Assembly: GCA_045125245.1 (NCBI GenBank)
Contig: JBGVNF010000086.1
Location: forward strand, 1 to 16,959
Reading direction: 5' to 3'
Source: SVEL01 sp045125245
GTDB taxonomy: Bacteria; Bacillota; Clostridia; Lachnospirales; Lachnospiraceae
Length of the DNA stretch: 16,959 nt
A program made the translations under genes and the position numbers. Below, piece after piece: positions 1 to 7,409 of this stretch. Position 1 is the stretch's first letter. Every line of letters starts with the position of its first letter. Below the pieces are notes generated by a model. The model was not told the DNA's origin and made no database searches. It saw only the letters and a program-made list of their open reading frames with translations.

Positions 1-385
1 TCCGATGATTTGCTTATATGCCCCTCTTGATACTAAGGCTGCGTGTATTTTCACTAAAAACACAACTAGCGAAGTGGTGTTCACAGGACAAGGACAACGG
101 ATTCGATTTTCTATTTTCTAACACCCCACACCTCAAAACGCTTATTATCCGCCTGCCGTCATAACTCATCGGCTTGGCTTATTATCTCTCGCGCAGCGAG
201 AGGGCCAAGCCTCTTCAAACAAATTCTGGCAGGCGGGCGATTATTTTCGGTGTGGGGTGAAGAAAATATACGAAAATCTGCATATGTTGTCCTTTGCCCT
301 GCGAACATCACTTAGCTATGTTGTGTTTTGTTGAAAATAGCACGCAGTAATAAACTTGTATCAAGGGGGCATTTAGCAAATCACG
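1..385. repeat. Large imperfect nested inverted repeat (left end outside the window)
   Basis: The first ~385 bases fold on themselves around a centre near base 194. Matching arm segments are 7-14 with 375-382, 26-33 with 358-365, 74-98 with 286-311, 122-132 (CACCCCACACC) with 249-259, 149-157 (CCGCCTGCC) with 228-236, 171-178 (GGCTTGGC) with 204-211, and 186-192 (CTCTCGC) with 196-202. Between these the arms also align, with small gaps and mismatches, so this is one long degenerate hairpin rather than separate short ones. It is clearly richer in G+C than the surrounding intergenic DNA. No credible coding region lies inside. It could be a non-autonomous mobile element, a structured RNA, or two inverted copies of one ~190-base repeat. 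The arm still matches at base 7, so the left end probably lies outside the window. Confidence 0.8.
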
Positions 386-397
386 GGTTCCGACATC

Positions 398-464
398 TAA
401 CGCAGAAAAATATATAGATATTCGTAGCAGCCTTTTATATGTTACGCAGAAAATCATATGGATA
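398..464. repeat. Pair of imperfect 23-base direct repeats
   Basis: Bases 398-420 and 442-464 match at 19 of 23 positions and share the core ACGCAGAAAA. They lie just outside the right arm of the large palindrome, in AT-rich DNA with no gene. Function is unknown. Two copies are too few for a CRISPR array. They could be the remains of an element end or a tandem protein-binding site. Confidence 0.5.
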
Positions 465-531
465 AACTTTAGGTGGGTACTGATAATAAGAATTATGAAC
501 ATATATGATTTAGAAATTGAAGATTATAGGT

Positions 532-563
532 AAAAGAAAAGCCGTCGATCTTGCGATTGACAG
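532..563 (-). terminator. Intrinsic terminator of the small RNA / tepA unit
   Basis: On the minus strand, GCTGTC-a-ATC, a GCAA loop, then GAT-c-GACGGC form a stem with one wobble pair and one mismatch. It is followed by the T-rich run TTTTCTTTT. Confidence 0.85.
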
Positions 564-650
564 CTTATCAGGGGGATAAAAGGGGGTTTAAATTGTAACA
601 CACAATGCTCCACGGGCATGTAAGCACTGCTTGATGTGTCACATTTACAT
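532..650 (-). ncRNA. Probable small RNA with two C-rich anti-SD-like segments
   Basis: A ~118-nt unit on the minus strand has its own promoter (-35 at 678-683, -10 at 656-661) and an intrinsic terminator (532-563), with no open reading frame. Reading 5' to 3', it can form an outer stem GUGACACA/UGUGUUAC that encloses two hairpins (AAGCA-G-UGCUU and AUGC-CCGUGGA-GCAU). A single-stranded UUUAAACCCCCUUU follows, then a hairpin UUAUC-CCCCU-GAUAA with C's in the loop, then the terminator stem. C-rich loops of this kind are the mRNA-contact elements of Gram-positive regulatory RNAs such as RsaE/RoxS, where they pair with Shine-Dalgarno sequences. That role here is inference by analogy. I see no terminator between tepA and this unit, so it could also be made by processing of a tepA 3' UTR. 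Confidence 0.65.
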
Positions 651-655
651 TCATT

Positions 656-683
656 AGTATATCATATTAATTATATTTTGCAA
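656..683 (-). promoter_or_regulatory. Promoter of the small RNA
   Basis: The -35 is TTGCAA (678-683) and the -10 is TATACT (656-661), separated by 16 bases on the minus strand. Transcription would start near 649-650. It lies ~45 bases downstream of the tepA stop codon. Confidence 0.65.
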
Positions 684-728
684 GTCTTTTTTTCTTTTTT
701 ACTCATTTTTTTATTCAATTGCATTTAC

Positions 729-1424
729 TTATTTATGAGTTCCTTGTTCTATTAATAAATTGAGCTTATTCATAGCCTCCTTAAGTCCGCCAACTTCACT
801 GATAATGCCTTCATTTACTGCTTCTTCTCCTACTAGGATTGTTCCAAGATCCTTTGTAAATAAGCCGGTGTTCATCATCATCTGCTCTAGTCTTTCTTTT
901 GATACCTTGGAATGTTCTGTCACAAAGCGAACAATTCTATCTTGAATAAGTTTAAAGTAATCAAAGGTCTGTGGTGCACCTATGAATAATCCATTCATTC
1001 TAACAGGATGAATAACCATAGTTCCTGTAGGTACTATAAAGGAATAATTCGCAGAAGTCGCAATTGGAACTCCTATGGAATGTGAGCCGCCCAGCACAAG
1101 TGATACTGTAGGCTTTGATAATGAAGCAATCATTTCTGCGATTGCCAAGCCACTTTCCACATCTCCGCCACAGGTTTGTAATAGCACTAATAAACCTTCC
1201 ATTTCATCATCATCTTCAAATTCAGCCAACTTAGGAAGAATATGGTCATACTTAGTTGTTTTTGAATTGCTAATTATCTCGTGTCCCTCTATTTCGCCGA
1301 TAATAGATAGTAGCTGTATCTTCTTAGATTTACTTCCATCCAAAACAACTTCACCAAGATTTACTATCTCTTCATTTTTATCTTTTTCAATTTCTATTTC
1401 TTCTTTCTTAGCAGTTTTGCCCAT
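729..1424 (-). CDS. tepA: TepA/YmfB-type ClpP-like serine peptidase
   Basis: A 231-residue member of the ClpP/crotonase-fold serine peptidases that resembles Bacillus TepA (YmfB), a ClpP relative linked to protein translocation and sporulation. After a charged N-terminus (about 1-25), the ClpP-like core carries the three expected catalytic positions: Ser116 in GGSHSIG, His139 in VIHPVRM, and Asp192 in FTKDLG. The TxxGGDVxSGLAIA segment at 84-95 matches the ClpP oxyanion region. A longer frame starts at 1436, but its first codons (ATGGAGGAT) contain the GGAGG ribosome binding site of the ATG at 1424, so I chose 1424. It follows mgtE by 93 bases with no clear terminator between, so the two are probably co-transcribed. 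The natural substrate is unknown. Family assignment is confident; the exact role is not. Confidence 0.87.
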   Translation of the reverse strand: MGKTAKKEEIEIEKDKNEEIVNLGEVVLDGSKSKKIQLLSIIGEIEGHEIISNSKTTKYDHILPKLAEFEDDDEMEGLLVLLQTCGGDVESGLAIAEMIASLSKPTVSLVLGGSHSIGVPIATSANYSFIVPTGTMVIHPVRMNGLFIGAPQTFDYFKLIQDRIVRFVTEHSKVSKERLEQMMMNTGLFTKDLGTILVGEEAVNEGIISEVGGLKEAMNKLNLLIEQGTHK

Positions 1425-1517
1425 AACATCCTCCATACTAAATCACAGCCACTATGCAACTACGATTATATTTTTAAATATATAAAGGATATTATGGGCA
1501 AAAATATAAAAATTATT

Positions 1518-2891
1518 CTATAAATTCAATAACATAGACGCTATCTGGAAATACAAAAATAATGATAATGCGTCAACAACTGTTGTAATAAATGGGCTTA
1601 CTACTACAGCTGGATCAAAGCCTAAGCGTTTTACAAGAATCGGAAGTGTACATCCGATAATCTTTGCCATTATAACTGTAACAAATAAAGTGAGTGCCAC
1701 TACAATTCCCACTGTTAAGGATACATTATCCACAAGTAATATCTTAATAATACCTGCCACTCCCAGCGTCAATCCACAAACTATAGATATACGAAGCTCC
1801 TTCCACATAATTTTAAAGGTATCTTTATACTCTATTTCATCCAAAGATAAACCTCTAATAATCGTTACAGATGCCTGACTACCAGCATTACCACCAGTTC
1901 CCATAAGCATCGGCATAAATGCAGTCAAAACTACACAACCAGCAAGGGCCGATTCAAAGCTTTGTATAATCATACCAGTAAATGTAGAAGAAATCATAAG
2001 TAATAATAGCCATGGAATTCTCTTCTTCCAAGTTTCGAAGACACCTGTTTGCATGTATGACTTATCAGAAGGAAGGATAGCTGCCATCGCTTCAATATCT
2101 TCTCCATGCTCTTCGATAATTACTTCCATAGCATCGTCAACTGTGATAATACCTACAACTCGATATTCCTTATCTACAACTGGCAATGCCATTAAATCGT
2201 ACTTATCAAACATATTTGCTACGACTTCCTGGTCCTCATGAGTATCTACAGCGATAACATTTGTTTCCATAATATCTCCGATAATATCCTCATAAGAAGC
2301 AAGAAGCAACTCTTTAACTGTGACAATACCCATCAATTTACGATTATCAGTTACATAACAGGTATAAATTGTCTCTTTATCAACAGCATGCTTTCTAATA
2401 TGTGCAAAAGCCTGCTCTACAGTCATATTCTTCTTTAATGCAACATACTCTGTTGTCATAATACTTCCCGCACTATCCTTTGGATAATGAAGCAAGTCAT
2501 TGATAGTCTTTCTAGTCTGACTATCCACGTTTCTAAGTATTTTATCAACCACGTACGCTGGCATTTCTTCGATAATATCTACTGTATCATCTAAGAACAA
2601 TTCATTTACGATTTCTCTAAGCTCCATATCAGTAAATGCCTCTATAAGTGCTCTCTGTGTATCTGTATCCATATACGCAAATGTTTCCGCAGCAAGCTCC
2701 TTTGGAAGCACTCTAAAAAGAAGGAGTGTGTACTTTTTATCTACAGCATCAAATATTTCTACCATATCTGCTGGATTGACATCCGCTAACATTTCCTTCA
2801 ATCTTGTATATTTTCTCTCTGTTATTAAATTCTTAACTTCTTCAATATCAATTTTAAATTCCAATTGATTTTGTACTAACTCTTCTGCCAT
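1518..2891 (-). CDS. mgtE: MgtE family magnesium transporter
   Basis: Mg2+ channel/transporter of the MgtE family, 457 residues, full length. The order is the usual one: a helical N domain (about 20-130), a CBS-domain pair (about 130-260) that acts as the cytoplasmic Mg2+ sensor, a connecting helix, and a five-helix membrane domain from about residue 290. The hallmark PMLMGTGGNAGSQAS near the second membrane helix and the final-helix motif FITTVVDALSLF, with its pore-gating Asp, are both present. A frame open to a TTG at 2918 exists, but an AAAGGAG site sits inside it 9 bases before the ATG at 2891, so 2891 is the better start. The gene has its own promoter and a ~240-base leader containing a small open reading frame. 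I could not find M-box riboswitch landmarks in that leader. tepA follows. Confidence 0.95.
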   Translation of the reverse strand: MAEELVQNQLEFKIDIEEVKNLITERKYTRLKEMLADVNPADMVEIFDAVDKKYTLLLFRVLPKELAAETFAYMDTDTQRALIEAFTDMELREIVNELFLDDTVDIIEEMPAYVVDKILRNVDSQTRKTINDLLHYPKDSAGSIMTTEYVALKKNMTVEQAFAHIRKHAVDKETIYTCYVTDNRKLMGIVTVKELLLASYEDIIGDIMETNVIAVDTHEDQEVVANMFDKYDLMALPVVDKEYRVVGIITVDDAMEVIIEEHGEDIEAMAAILPSDKSYMQTGVFETWKKRIPWLLLLMISSTFTGMIIQSFESALAGCVVLTAFMPMLMGTGGNAGSQASVTIIRGLSLDEIEYKDTFKIMWKELRISIVCGLTLGVAGIIKILLVDNVSLTVGIVVALTLFVTVIMAKIIGCTLPILVKRLGFDPAVVVSPFITTVVDALSLFLYFQIASMLLNL

Positions 2892-2951
2892 TTCCAAATT
2901 CTCCTTTACTTTTTTCAAATTTGAATAGGCACAAATCCACGAACTATTTTT

Positions 2952-3059
2952 TTATACAGAAAAGCATACTACTAGCCAGCTATTTTGGCAAATATTATTC
3001 TTTTCCGTGCAAATCCCTCGGGGCTCTATGCCACTTTGACTACCAGAACAACTGTCCAT
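2952..3059 (-). CDS. 35-residue upstream ORF in the mgtE leader (possible leader peptide)
   Basis: An open reading frame of 35 codons starting with ATG and ending in TAA. It is preceded at good spacing by a strong site (AAGGAG, then AAATACT, then the ATG). The predicted peptide begins MDSCSGSQSGIEPRGIC, has five Cys codons and ends in a short hydrophobic stretch (WLVVCFSV). It matches no family I recognise. The RNA of this ORF can pair with itself: GCATAgAGCC (3022-3031) with GGCTagtagTATGC (2964-2977). It ends 60 bases before the mgtE start. Its position suggests a regulatory leader peptide, comparable in principle to mgtL of enteric bacteria, and it holds an Ile-Glu-Pro run. That comparison is inference only. 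It could instead be a structured RNA that happens to be open. Confidence 0.45.
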   Translation of the reverse strand: MDSCSGSQSGIEPRGICTEKNNICQNSWLVVCFSV

Positions 3060-3091
3060 AGTATTTCTCCTTTCTTAAAACTAATTACACG

Positions 3092-3111
3092 AAATCTCAT
3101 TTTTGAGATTT
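3092..3111 (-). other. Short hairpin in the mgtE leader RNA
   Basis: AAATCTCA and TGAGATTT form a perfect 8-bp stem with a four-base loop, ~33 bases upstream of the leader ORF start. No U-tract follows, so it is not a terminator. It may stabilise the 5' end or alternate with other structures. Confidence 0.5.
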
Positions 3112-3126
3112 TCTCCACAATAAATA

Positions 3127-3161
3127 ACGGTAACCTTAATTATTATAACTAAGATTACCGT
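3127..3161. promoter_or_regulatory. Palindrome overlapping the mgtE promoter (operator or weak leuD terminator)
   Basis: ACGGTAAcCTTAa at one end mirrors tTAAGaTTACCGT at the other, giving a near-perfect 35-base inverted repeat. The mgtE -10 (3142-3147) lies at its centre. As RNA it could also fold at the end of the leuCD message, but the following TTATTTATT is a weak tract. A repressor operator and a read-through barrier are both possible. Confidence 0.55.
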
Positions 3162-3171
3162 ATATTTGCAA
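3142..3171 (-). promoter_or_regulatory. Promoter of mgtE
   Basis: The -35 is TTGCAA (3166-3171) and the -10 is a perfect TATAAT (3142-3147), with an 18-base spacer on the minus strand. This places the start near 3135 and gives an mgtE leader of about 245 bases. Confidence 0.65.
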
Positions 3172-3201
3172 GTTATTTATTAATTATTTTCAATTAAATA
3201 A

Positions 3202-3687
3202 TTATTTCTGATTAATGTAGTTAATAAGACCTTCAGCCTTTATAATCTTCTGCATAAACTCAGGGAAAGCCTGTCCTTTATAGCTTTCATCCTTAGTCTT
3301 ATTGTAAATCATACCACTATCAAAATCGATTTCTACATCATCGCCCTCTTCAATCTTCTCTGAAGCTTCCTTACACTCAATAATTGGTAAACCGATATTG
3401 ATTGCATTTCTGTAGAAAATTCTAGCAAATGTCTCAGCGATTACACAGCTAACACCTGCTGCCTTAATAGAAATTGGAGCATGTTCTCTTGAAGAACCAC
3501 ATCCAAAATTCTTAGTTGCAACGATGATATCACCTGCACTTACCTTGTTTACGAACTCTGGATCTATATCTTCCATACAATGCTTAGCAAGCTCTGATGG
3601 GTCTGGAGCATTTAAGTATCTTGCTGGAATGATTACATCTGTATCTACATTATCACCAAATTTAAAAACTTTTCCTGTTGCTTTCAT
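3202..3687 (-). CDS. leuD: 3-isopropylmalate dehydratase small subunit
   Basis: Small (swivelling domain) subunit of isopropylmalate isomerase, which with LeuC converts 2-isopropylmalate to 3-isopropylmalate in leucine synthesis in the cytoplasm. At 161 residues it is the short form common in Clostridia and Archaea. The N-terminus GKVFKFGDNVDTDVIIPARYL and the substrate-loop motif NFGCGSSREHAP (about 61-72) are diagnostic. The ATG at 3687 follows a GAGGA site by 7 bases. The gene starts 28 bases after the leuC stop and surely belongs to the same message. The short family also includes homoaconitase and methylcitrate-type relatives, but the ilv genes nearby favour leucine synthesis. Confidence 0.95.
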   Translation of the reverse strand: MKATGKVFKFGDNVDTDVIIPARYLNAPDPSELAKHCMEDIDPEFVNKVSAGDIIVATKNFGCGSSREHAPISIKAAGVSCVIAETFARIFYRNAINIGLPIIECKEASEKIEEGDDVEIDFDSGMIYNKTKDESYKGQAFPEFMQKIIKAEGLINYINQK

Positions 3688-3715
3688 GGCTATTTCCTCT
3701 CTATCCTAAATAATA

Positions 3716-4975
3716 TTAAACAAGCTCTGGGTTAGTAATCTTACCAGTAATAGCACTAGCTGCTGCCACTGCTGGGCTTGAAAGATATACCTCTGACTCT
3801 GGATGTCCCATACGACCTACAAAGTTTCTGTTTGTTGTAGCGATAGCTCTCTCTCCCTTAGCTAAGATACCCATATGACCACCTAAACATGGACCACATG
3901 TTGGTGTACTAACCGCTGCACCAGCTTTGATAAATATTGACATAAGTCCCTCTTCAATAGCCTGAAGATAAATCTTCTGAGTAGCTGGGATAATAATACA
4001 TCTAACCCCCTTTGCTACGTGCTTTCCATCAAGAACCTTAGCTGCGATACGTAAATCTTCAATACGACCATTTGTACAAGAACCGATAACTACCTGGTCA
4101 ATCTTTACATCGCCCACTTCATCGATTGTTCTTGTATTCTCAGGAAGATGTGGGAATGCTACTGTTGGTTTAAGCTCACTTAAATCAATAGTATATACTT
4201 CATCATATACAGCATCTTCATCTGCTTCAAATACCTTAAACTCTCTTGTGCTATGCTCCTTCATATATTCGATAGCTGCCTCATCAACTGGGAAGATACC
4301 ATTCTTTCCACCAGCTTCGATAGCCATATTTGTAATAGCAAATCTATCATCCATTGAAAGATACTGGATACCATCACCAGCAAACTCCATAGACTTATAT
4401 AAAGCACCATCCACACCTATCATACCGATAATGTGAAGGATAACATCCTTACCGCTTACCCACTTAGCAGGCTTTCCTGTAAGTACAAACTTAATAGCGC
4501 TAGGCACCTTAAACCATGCCTTACCTGTAGCCATACCTGCTGCCATATCTGTAGAACCTACACCTGTTGAGAATGCACCAAGTGCACCATATGTACATGT
4601 ATGTGAATCAGCACCAATTACAACATCACCAGCTACAACTAATCCTTTTTCTGGTAAAAGAGCATGTTCAATACCTACTTCACCTGTTTCAAAGAAATTA
4701 GTAATATCATTCTTATACGCAAATTCCTTAGCGCAGAAGCAAAGCTCTGCTGACTTAATATCCTTATTAGGAGTGAAATGATCAAGAACGATTGCAATCT
4801 TTTCCTTGTCAAATACTGTCTCCTTATTAAACTTCTTCATTTCCTTTATAGCTACTGGAGCTGTAACATCATTTCCTAATACAAGATCTAAATCTGCCTC
4901 AATCAATTGTCCAGCCTCTACATAATCAAGACCACAATGAGCAGCTAAAATCTTCTGTGTCATAGTCATTCCCAT
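3716..4975 (-). CDS. leuC: 3-isopropylmalate dehydratase large subunit
   Basis: The 4Fe-4S-binding large subunit of isopropylmalate isomerase, 419 residues, matching the shorter clostridial/archaeal class. The cluster ligands are visible: Cys300 in VIGSCTNGR and Cys360/Cys363 in TPTCGPCLGGH. The aconitase-type GADSHTCTYGALGAFSTGVGS begins at residue 121. The frame is open to a GTG at 5020, but the AAGGAGG site lies inside that extension 7 bases before the ATG at 4975, and family N-termini begin MGMTMTQKIL-like, so 4975 is the start. It is the first gene of the leuC-leuD unit and has a strong promoter 36 bases upstream. No T-box, leader peptide or riboswitch fits in the very short 5' UTR, so control must act at initiation or elsewhere. 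Confidence 0.96.
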   Translation of the reverse strand: MGMTMTQKILAAHCGLDYVEAGQLIEADLDLVLGNDVTAPVAIKEMKKFNKETVFDKEKIAIVLDHFTPNKDIKSAELCFCAKEFAYKNDITNFFETGEVGIEHALLPEKGLVVAGDVVIGADSHTCTYGALGAFSTGVGSTDMAAGMATGKAWFKVPSAIKFVLTGKPAKWVSGKDVILHIIGMIGVDGALYKSMEFAGDGIQYLSMDDRFAITNMAIEAGGKNGIFPVDEAAIEYMKEHSTREFKVFEADEDAVYDEVYTIDLSELKPTVAFPHLPENTRTIDEVGDVKIDQVVIGSCTNGRIEDLRIAAKVLDGKHVAKGVRCIIIPATQKIYLQAIEEGLMSIFIKAGAAVSTPTCGPCLGGHMGILAKGERAIATTNRNFVGRMGHPESEVYLSSPAVAAASAITGKITNPELV

Positions 4976-5010
4976 AATAATTCCTCCTTGTATGGTAAAA
5001 TCATTTTGAT

Positions 5011-5039
5011 ATTTTAACACACTAAACTAGAAAATTCAA
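5011..5039 (-). promoter_or_regulatory. Promoter of leuC-leuD
   Basis: The -35 is TTGAAT (5034-5039) and the -10 is TAAAAT (5011-5016), with a 17-base spacer. It predicts a leader of only ~30 bases before leuC. Both hexamers and the spacing are identical to those before the EF-G-like gene (14163-14191). Confidence 0.75.
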
Positions 5040-5057
5040 TAGCATAAAATCAAAGAT

Positions 5058-5102
5058 TTAAAAAACCGACCTTTAGTCAGTACTAATAACTAAAGATCGG
5101 TC
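5058..5102 (-). terminator. Intrinsic terminator after the beta-propeller gene
   Basis: On the minus strand, ACCGATCTTTAGT pairs with ACTAAAGGTCGGT (one wobble) around a short loop and is followed by TTTTTT. It ends the sigma/beta-propeller unit just before the leuC promoter. Confidence 0.9.
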
Positions 5103-5123
5103 TATAAAATTATATAAATATTA

Positions 5124-7397
5124 TTATTCTACTTCAGCGACTTTCTTAAAATCACTCATTCTATATACAAATACTCCGTTATTCTCACCTACAACATATA
5201 TATATTCCCCTATGTAGAGCGCTCTTGTATCACTTAAAAAGTTATCATCCATCTGTACTCTTATCTTCTCCACAAGATTTCCATTTACATAGCTAAATAT
5301 TCTATAGCAGCCATCTTGGTCACCAAAGCCTAACAAATTATTCTTTGGGCTAATAAATATAGCCTTATGATTATATAAAGCTTCTGAATGATATGCATCT
5401 TCTAAAACAAATACATCTGTTTCTTTCACATCTGTCTTATCAGTAATATCAAAAGTAGAAATCTTTATATTCCAACCATCATCATGACCAATTCCGATAA
5501 GCTTATTATCGTCCCACTTATGAAGATATGTTGAAAATCCTGGAATCTTTAATGCTCCTATAACTGTTGGGTTTGTAGGGTCAGATAAATCAATTGTGAA
5601 TAATGGATCCATTTGTCTATATGTAACCACATAAGCTATATCTCCATCAAATCTTACGCCATAAACCCGCTCATTCTTTTTAAGCTCTGGTATAGAACCT
5701 ACAACCTCTAAATTCTCATCTAATACATATAATGCACTAACTGTTCTATAATCACTATATGTGTATGGATGAATACGCATAACCGAATCTGTAACCCACT
5801 TAGAACCGTTATAGTATTCCATATCTACACTCTCGCACTTGCCCTTCCAACGATTTACACTCACTGCAATTCTAAGATATCCATTATATTCATCTATGGC
5901 AAATTCATCTCCTACTGAACCATCTACAATAGTTCTTCCAACAGGTACCACTTTACCTTCGCTATAAGATAATTTTATTATCTCAGATTTTGTGCCGTCC
6001 TCAACTTCCTCTCCTACATTAGCTTCTATTTTATTTCGATAAACTGAATCAACATAATAAATATTCTTTGCACTAACATATACTGTTCCACTAGACTGAC
6101 CAAGCACAGCCTTTACCTGCTTAAAATCACTAGTATCTGTCATATCTACTGTACCAATCATATGATATAATTCAAACTTTTCACAATTAGCCACATAGAT
6201 ATCATCTGGATTTAATTCACCCTCGCTAGTACAAACAGCTAATCTGCCCTTTAACTGGTCTATAGAAAGATCTTCAATATCTTCTTTTTCATATCTTTCT
6301 ATATATATATCATCATATCCGTATCCGTATCTCATACCAATACTCTTCTCTGAAAATACATATAAATGTCCATCTACAAATCTACAAGAGTCATATATTC
6401 CCTCCATGAACAATGTATTTATAAGCTCTGGCTTTGTTTTGTCCTGGATATTATAGAAAGATAATACAGTGCAACCACCATAACTACATACAACTACCAG
6501 CTTATCTTCGTATACTAGCATTTCCTTATCAGAAAAATAAGTCTTGCTCTCTTTATTACTCTCTATAGAAACTGTGTTTAATATAGGTTCACTGATTGAA
6601 CCTTCAAAAATCTCTACAGTTTTATCACCATCAGCCCTTACGACAGAAAGCACTAAATCAACCTTTTTATCATTACTTCTATCAAGCTTGCTACTTAAGT
6701 AATAAATATACTTTCCATCTGTTTTAACTATATCAGCTTCCCCTACATTTTCAGTTCTTGTATTAGTTTCCGAATAATCTGGTGTTGTTTCACTATTCTC
6801 ATTATCTGAACCAGGTTTTTTTGATTCTTCGAAATACCCTCCATTATTTTCATTTGTTACACCATCAAAGGAACCTCCATAATTACTATCCAAATCATCA
6901 TTTTCAGGTGCAAATTCAACTTCATTCTTAACAAAGAAATCATCAAAAAAGTCTTCTATTTTATCGCCAAGAGTTTCCTTCTTTCTCATTGTACTCTGAG
7001 CCATATAATACTTAGCTAAATCCTCATAGCTTGCCAATGTCTCTACTTTATTATCTTCAAAGTTATTATTTGCAATATTATTATATATATCTTTAAATAC
7101 AAGTCTATCAGAAACAACATTGCGAGAACCCGGTCCAAGTAAAATGATACCTAAAGATGCTGCCGCTACCACTGTAGCCATTCCACCGCTTATTAAAGCC
7201 ATAAGCTTTCTCTTATTTTTCTTCTTATTATTTTTCTTACCAATATTTACTTCCTTACTCTCCTTAAAAGCCCCCTCTTCCTTCATCTTAGCTATCTTCT
7301 TCATCATATTATCTGGAGATAAGCTATCAGGAATTTGCACATTATCTGCATCTTCTTTTATGATATTTAAACTTCTAATATCTTTATCGTTATTCAT
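5124..7397 (-). CDS. Membrane-anchored beta-propeller protein (COG4880/PF09826 type), candidate sigma-factor partner
   Basis: A 757-residue protein with three parts. Residues 1-53 are cytoplasmic and include an IPDSLSPDNMMKKI stretch. A Lys/Arg-rich run (54-64, KKNNKKKNKRK) precedes one membrane helix (about 65-88), so the bulk lies outside the cell. After a low-complexity acidic Asn/Glu/Gly linker (about 140-215) comes the secreted beta-propeller domain. It opens with TNTRTENVGEADIVKTDGKY, which matches the family signature TNxQVxGVDEADIVKTDGxYIY. Repeated blades run to the C-terminus. An AAAGGAGG site 6 bases before the ATG overlaps the stop region of the sigma gene, so the two are coupled. 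Its place directly after an ECF-like sigma gene suggests an anti-sigma or sensor role. That is inference, as I see no recognised zinc-finger anti-sigma motif. Confidence 0.85.
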   Translation of the reverse strand: MNNDKDIRSLNIIKEDADNVQIPDSLSPDNMMKKIAKMKEEGAFKESKEVNIGKKNNKKKNKRKLMALISGGMATVVAAASLGIILLGPGSRNVVSDRLVFKDIYNNIANNNFEDNKVETLASYEDLAKYYMAQSTMRKKETLGDKIEDFFDDFFVKNEVEFAPENDDLDSNYGGSFDGVTNENNGGYFEESKKPGSDNENSETTPDYSETNTRTENVGEADIVKTDGKYIYYLSSKLDRSNDKKVDLVLSVVRADGDKTVEIFEGSISEPILNTVSIESNKESKTYFSDKEMLVYEDKLVVVCSYGGCTVLSFYNIQDKTKPELINTLFMEGIYDSCRFVDGHLYVFSEKSIGMRYGYGYDDIYIERYEKEDIEDLSIDQLKGRLAVCTSEGELNPDDIYVANCEKFELYHMIGTVDMTDTSDFKQVKAVLGQSSGTVYVSAKNIYYVDSVYRNKIEANVGEEVEDGTKSEIIKLSYSEGKVVPVGRTIVDGSVGDEFAIDEYNGYLRIAVSVNRWKGKCESVDMEYYNGSKWVTDSVMRIHPYTYSDYRTVSALYVLDENLEVVGSIPELKKNERVYGVRFDGDIAYVVTYRQMDPLFTIDLSDPTNPTVIGALKIPGFSTYLHKWDDNKLIGIGHDDGWNIKISTFDITDKTDVKETDVFVLEDAYHSEALYNHKAIFISPKNNLLGFGDQDGCYRIFSYVNGNLVEKIRVQMDDNFLSDTRALYIGEYIYVVGENNGVFVYRMSDFKKVAEVE

Positions 7398-7409
7398 ATT
7401 TAACCTCCT

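Noticed and set aside
398..464. CRISPR array
   Set aside because: There are only two degenerate repeats and no cas genes.
308..502. 64-codon minus-strand open frame beside the large palindrome
   Set aside because: It partly overlaps the inverted-repeat arm, has no ribosome binding site, and its composition looks like translated AT-rich intergenic DNA.
2892..2918. TTG start that would extend mgtE by nine codons
   Set aside because: The extension contains the ribosome binding site of the downstream ATG and has none of its own.
2919..3127. M-box (ykoK) Mg2+ riboswitch before mgtE
   Set aside because: The hallmark AGGTGAGGCTCC-type and later conserved segments are not present in the leader on either strand.
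4976..5020. GTG start that would extend leuC by fifteen codons
   Set aside because: It overlaps the -10 box and would include the AAGGAGG site; LeuC relatives begin at the later ATG.
5017..5039. CodY box at the leuC promoter
   Set aside because: Only a left half-site resembling AATTTTCT is present; the right half does not match, so it is no better than chance in AT-rich DNA.
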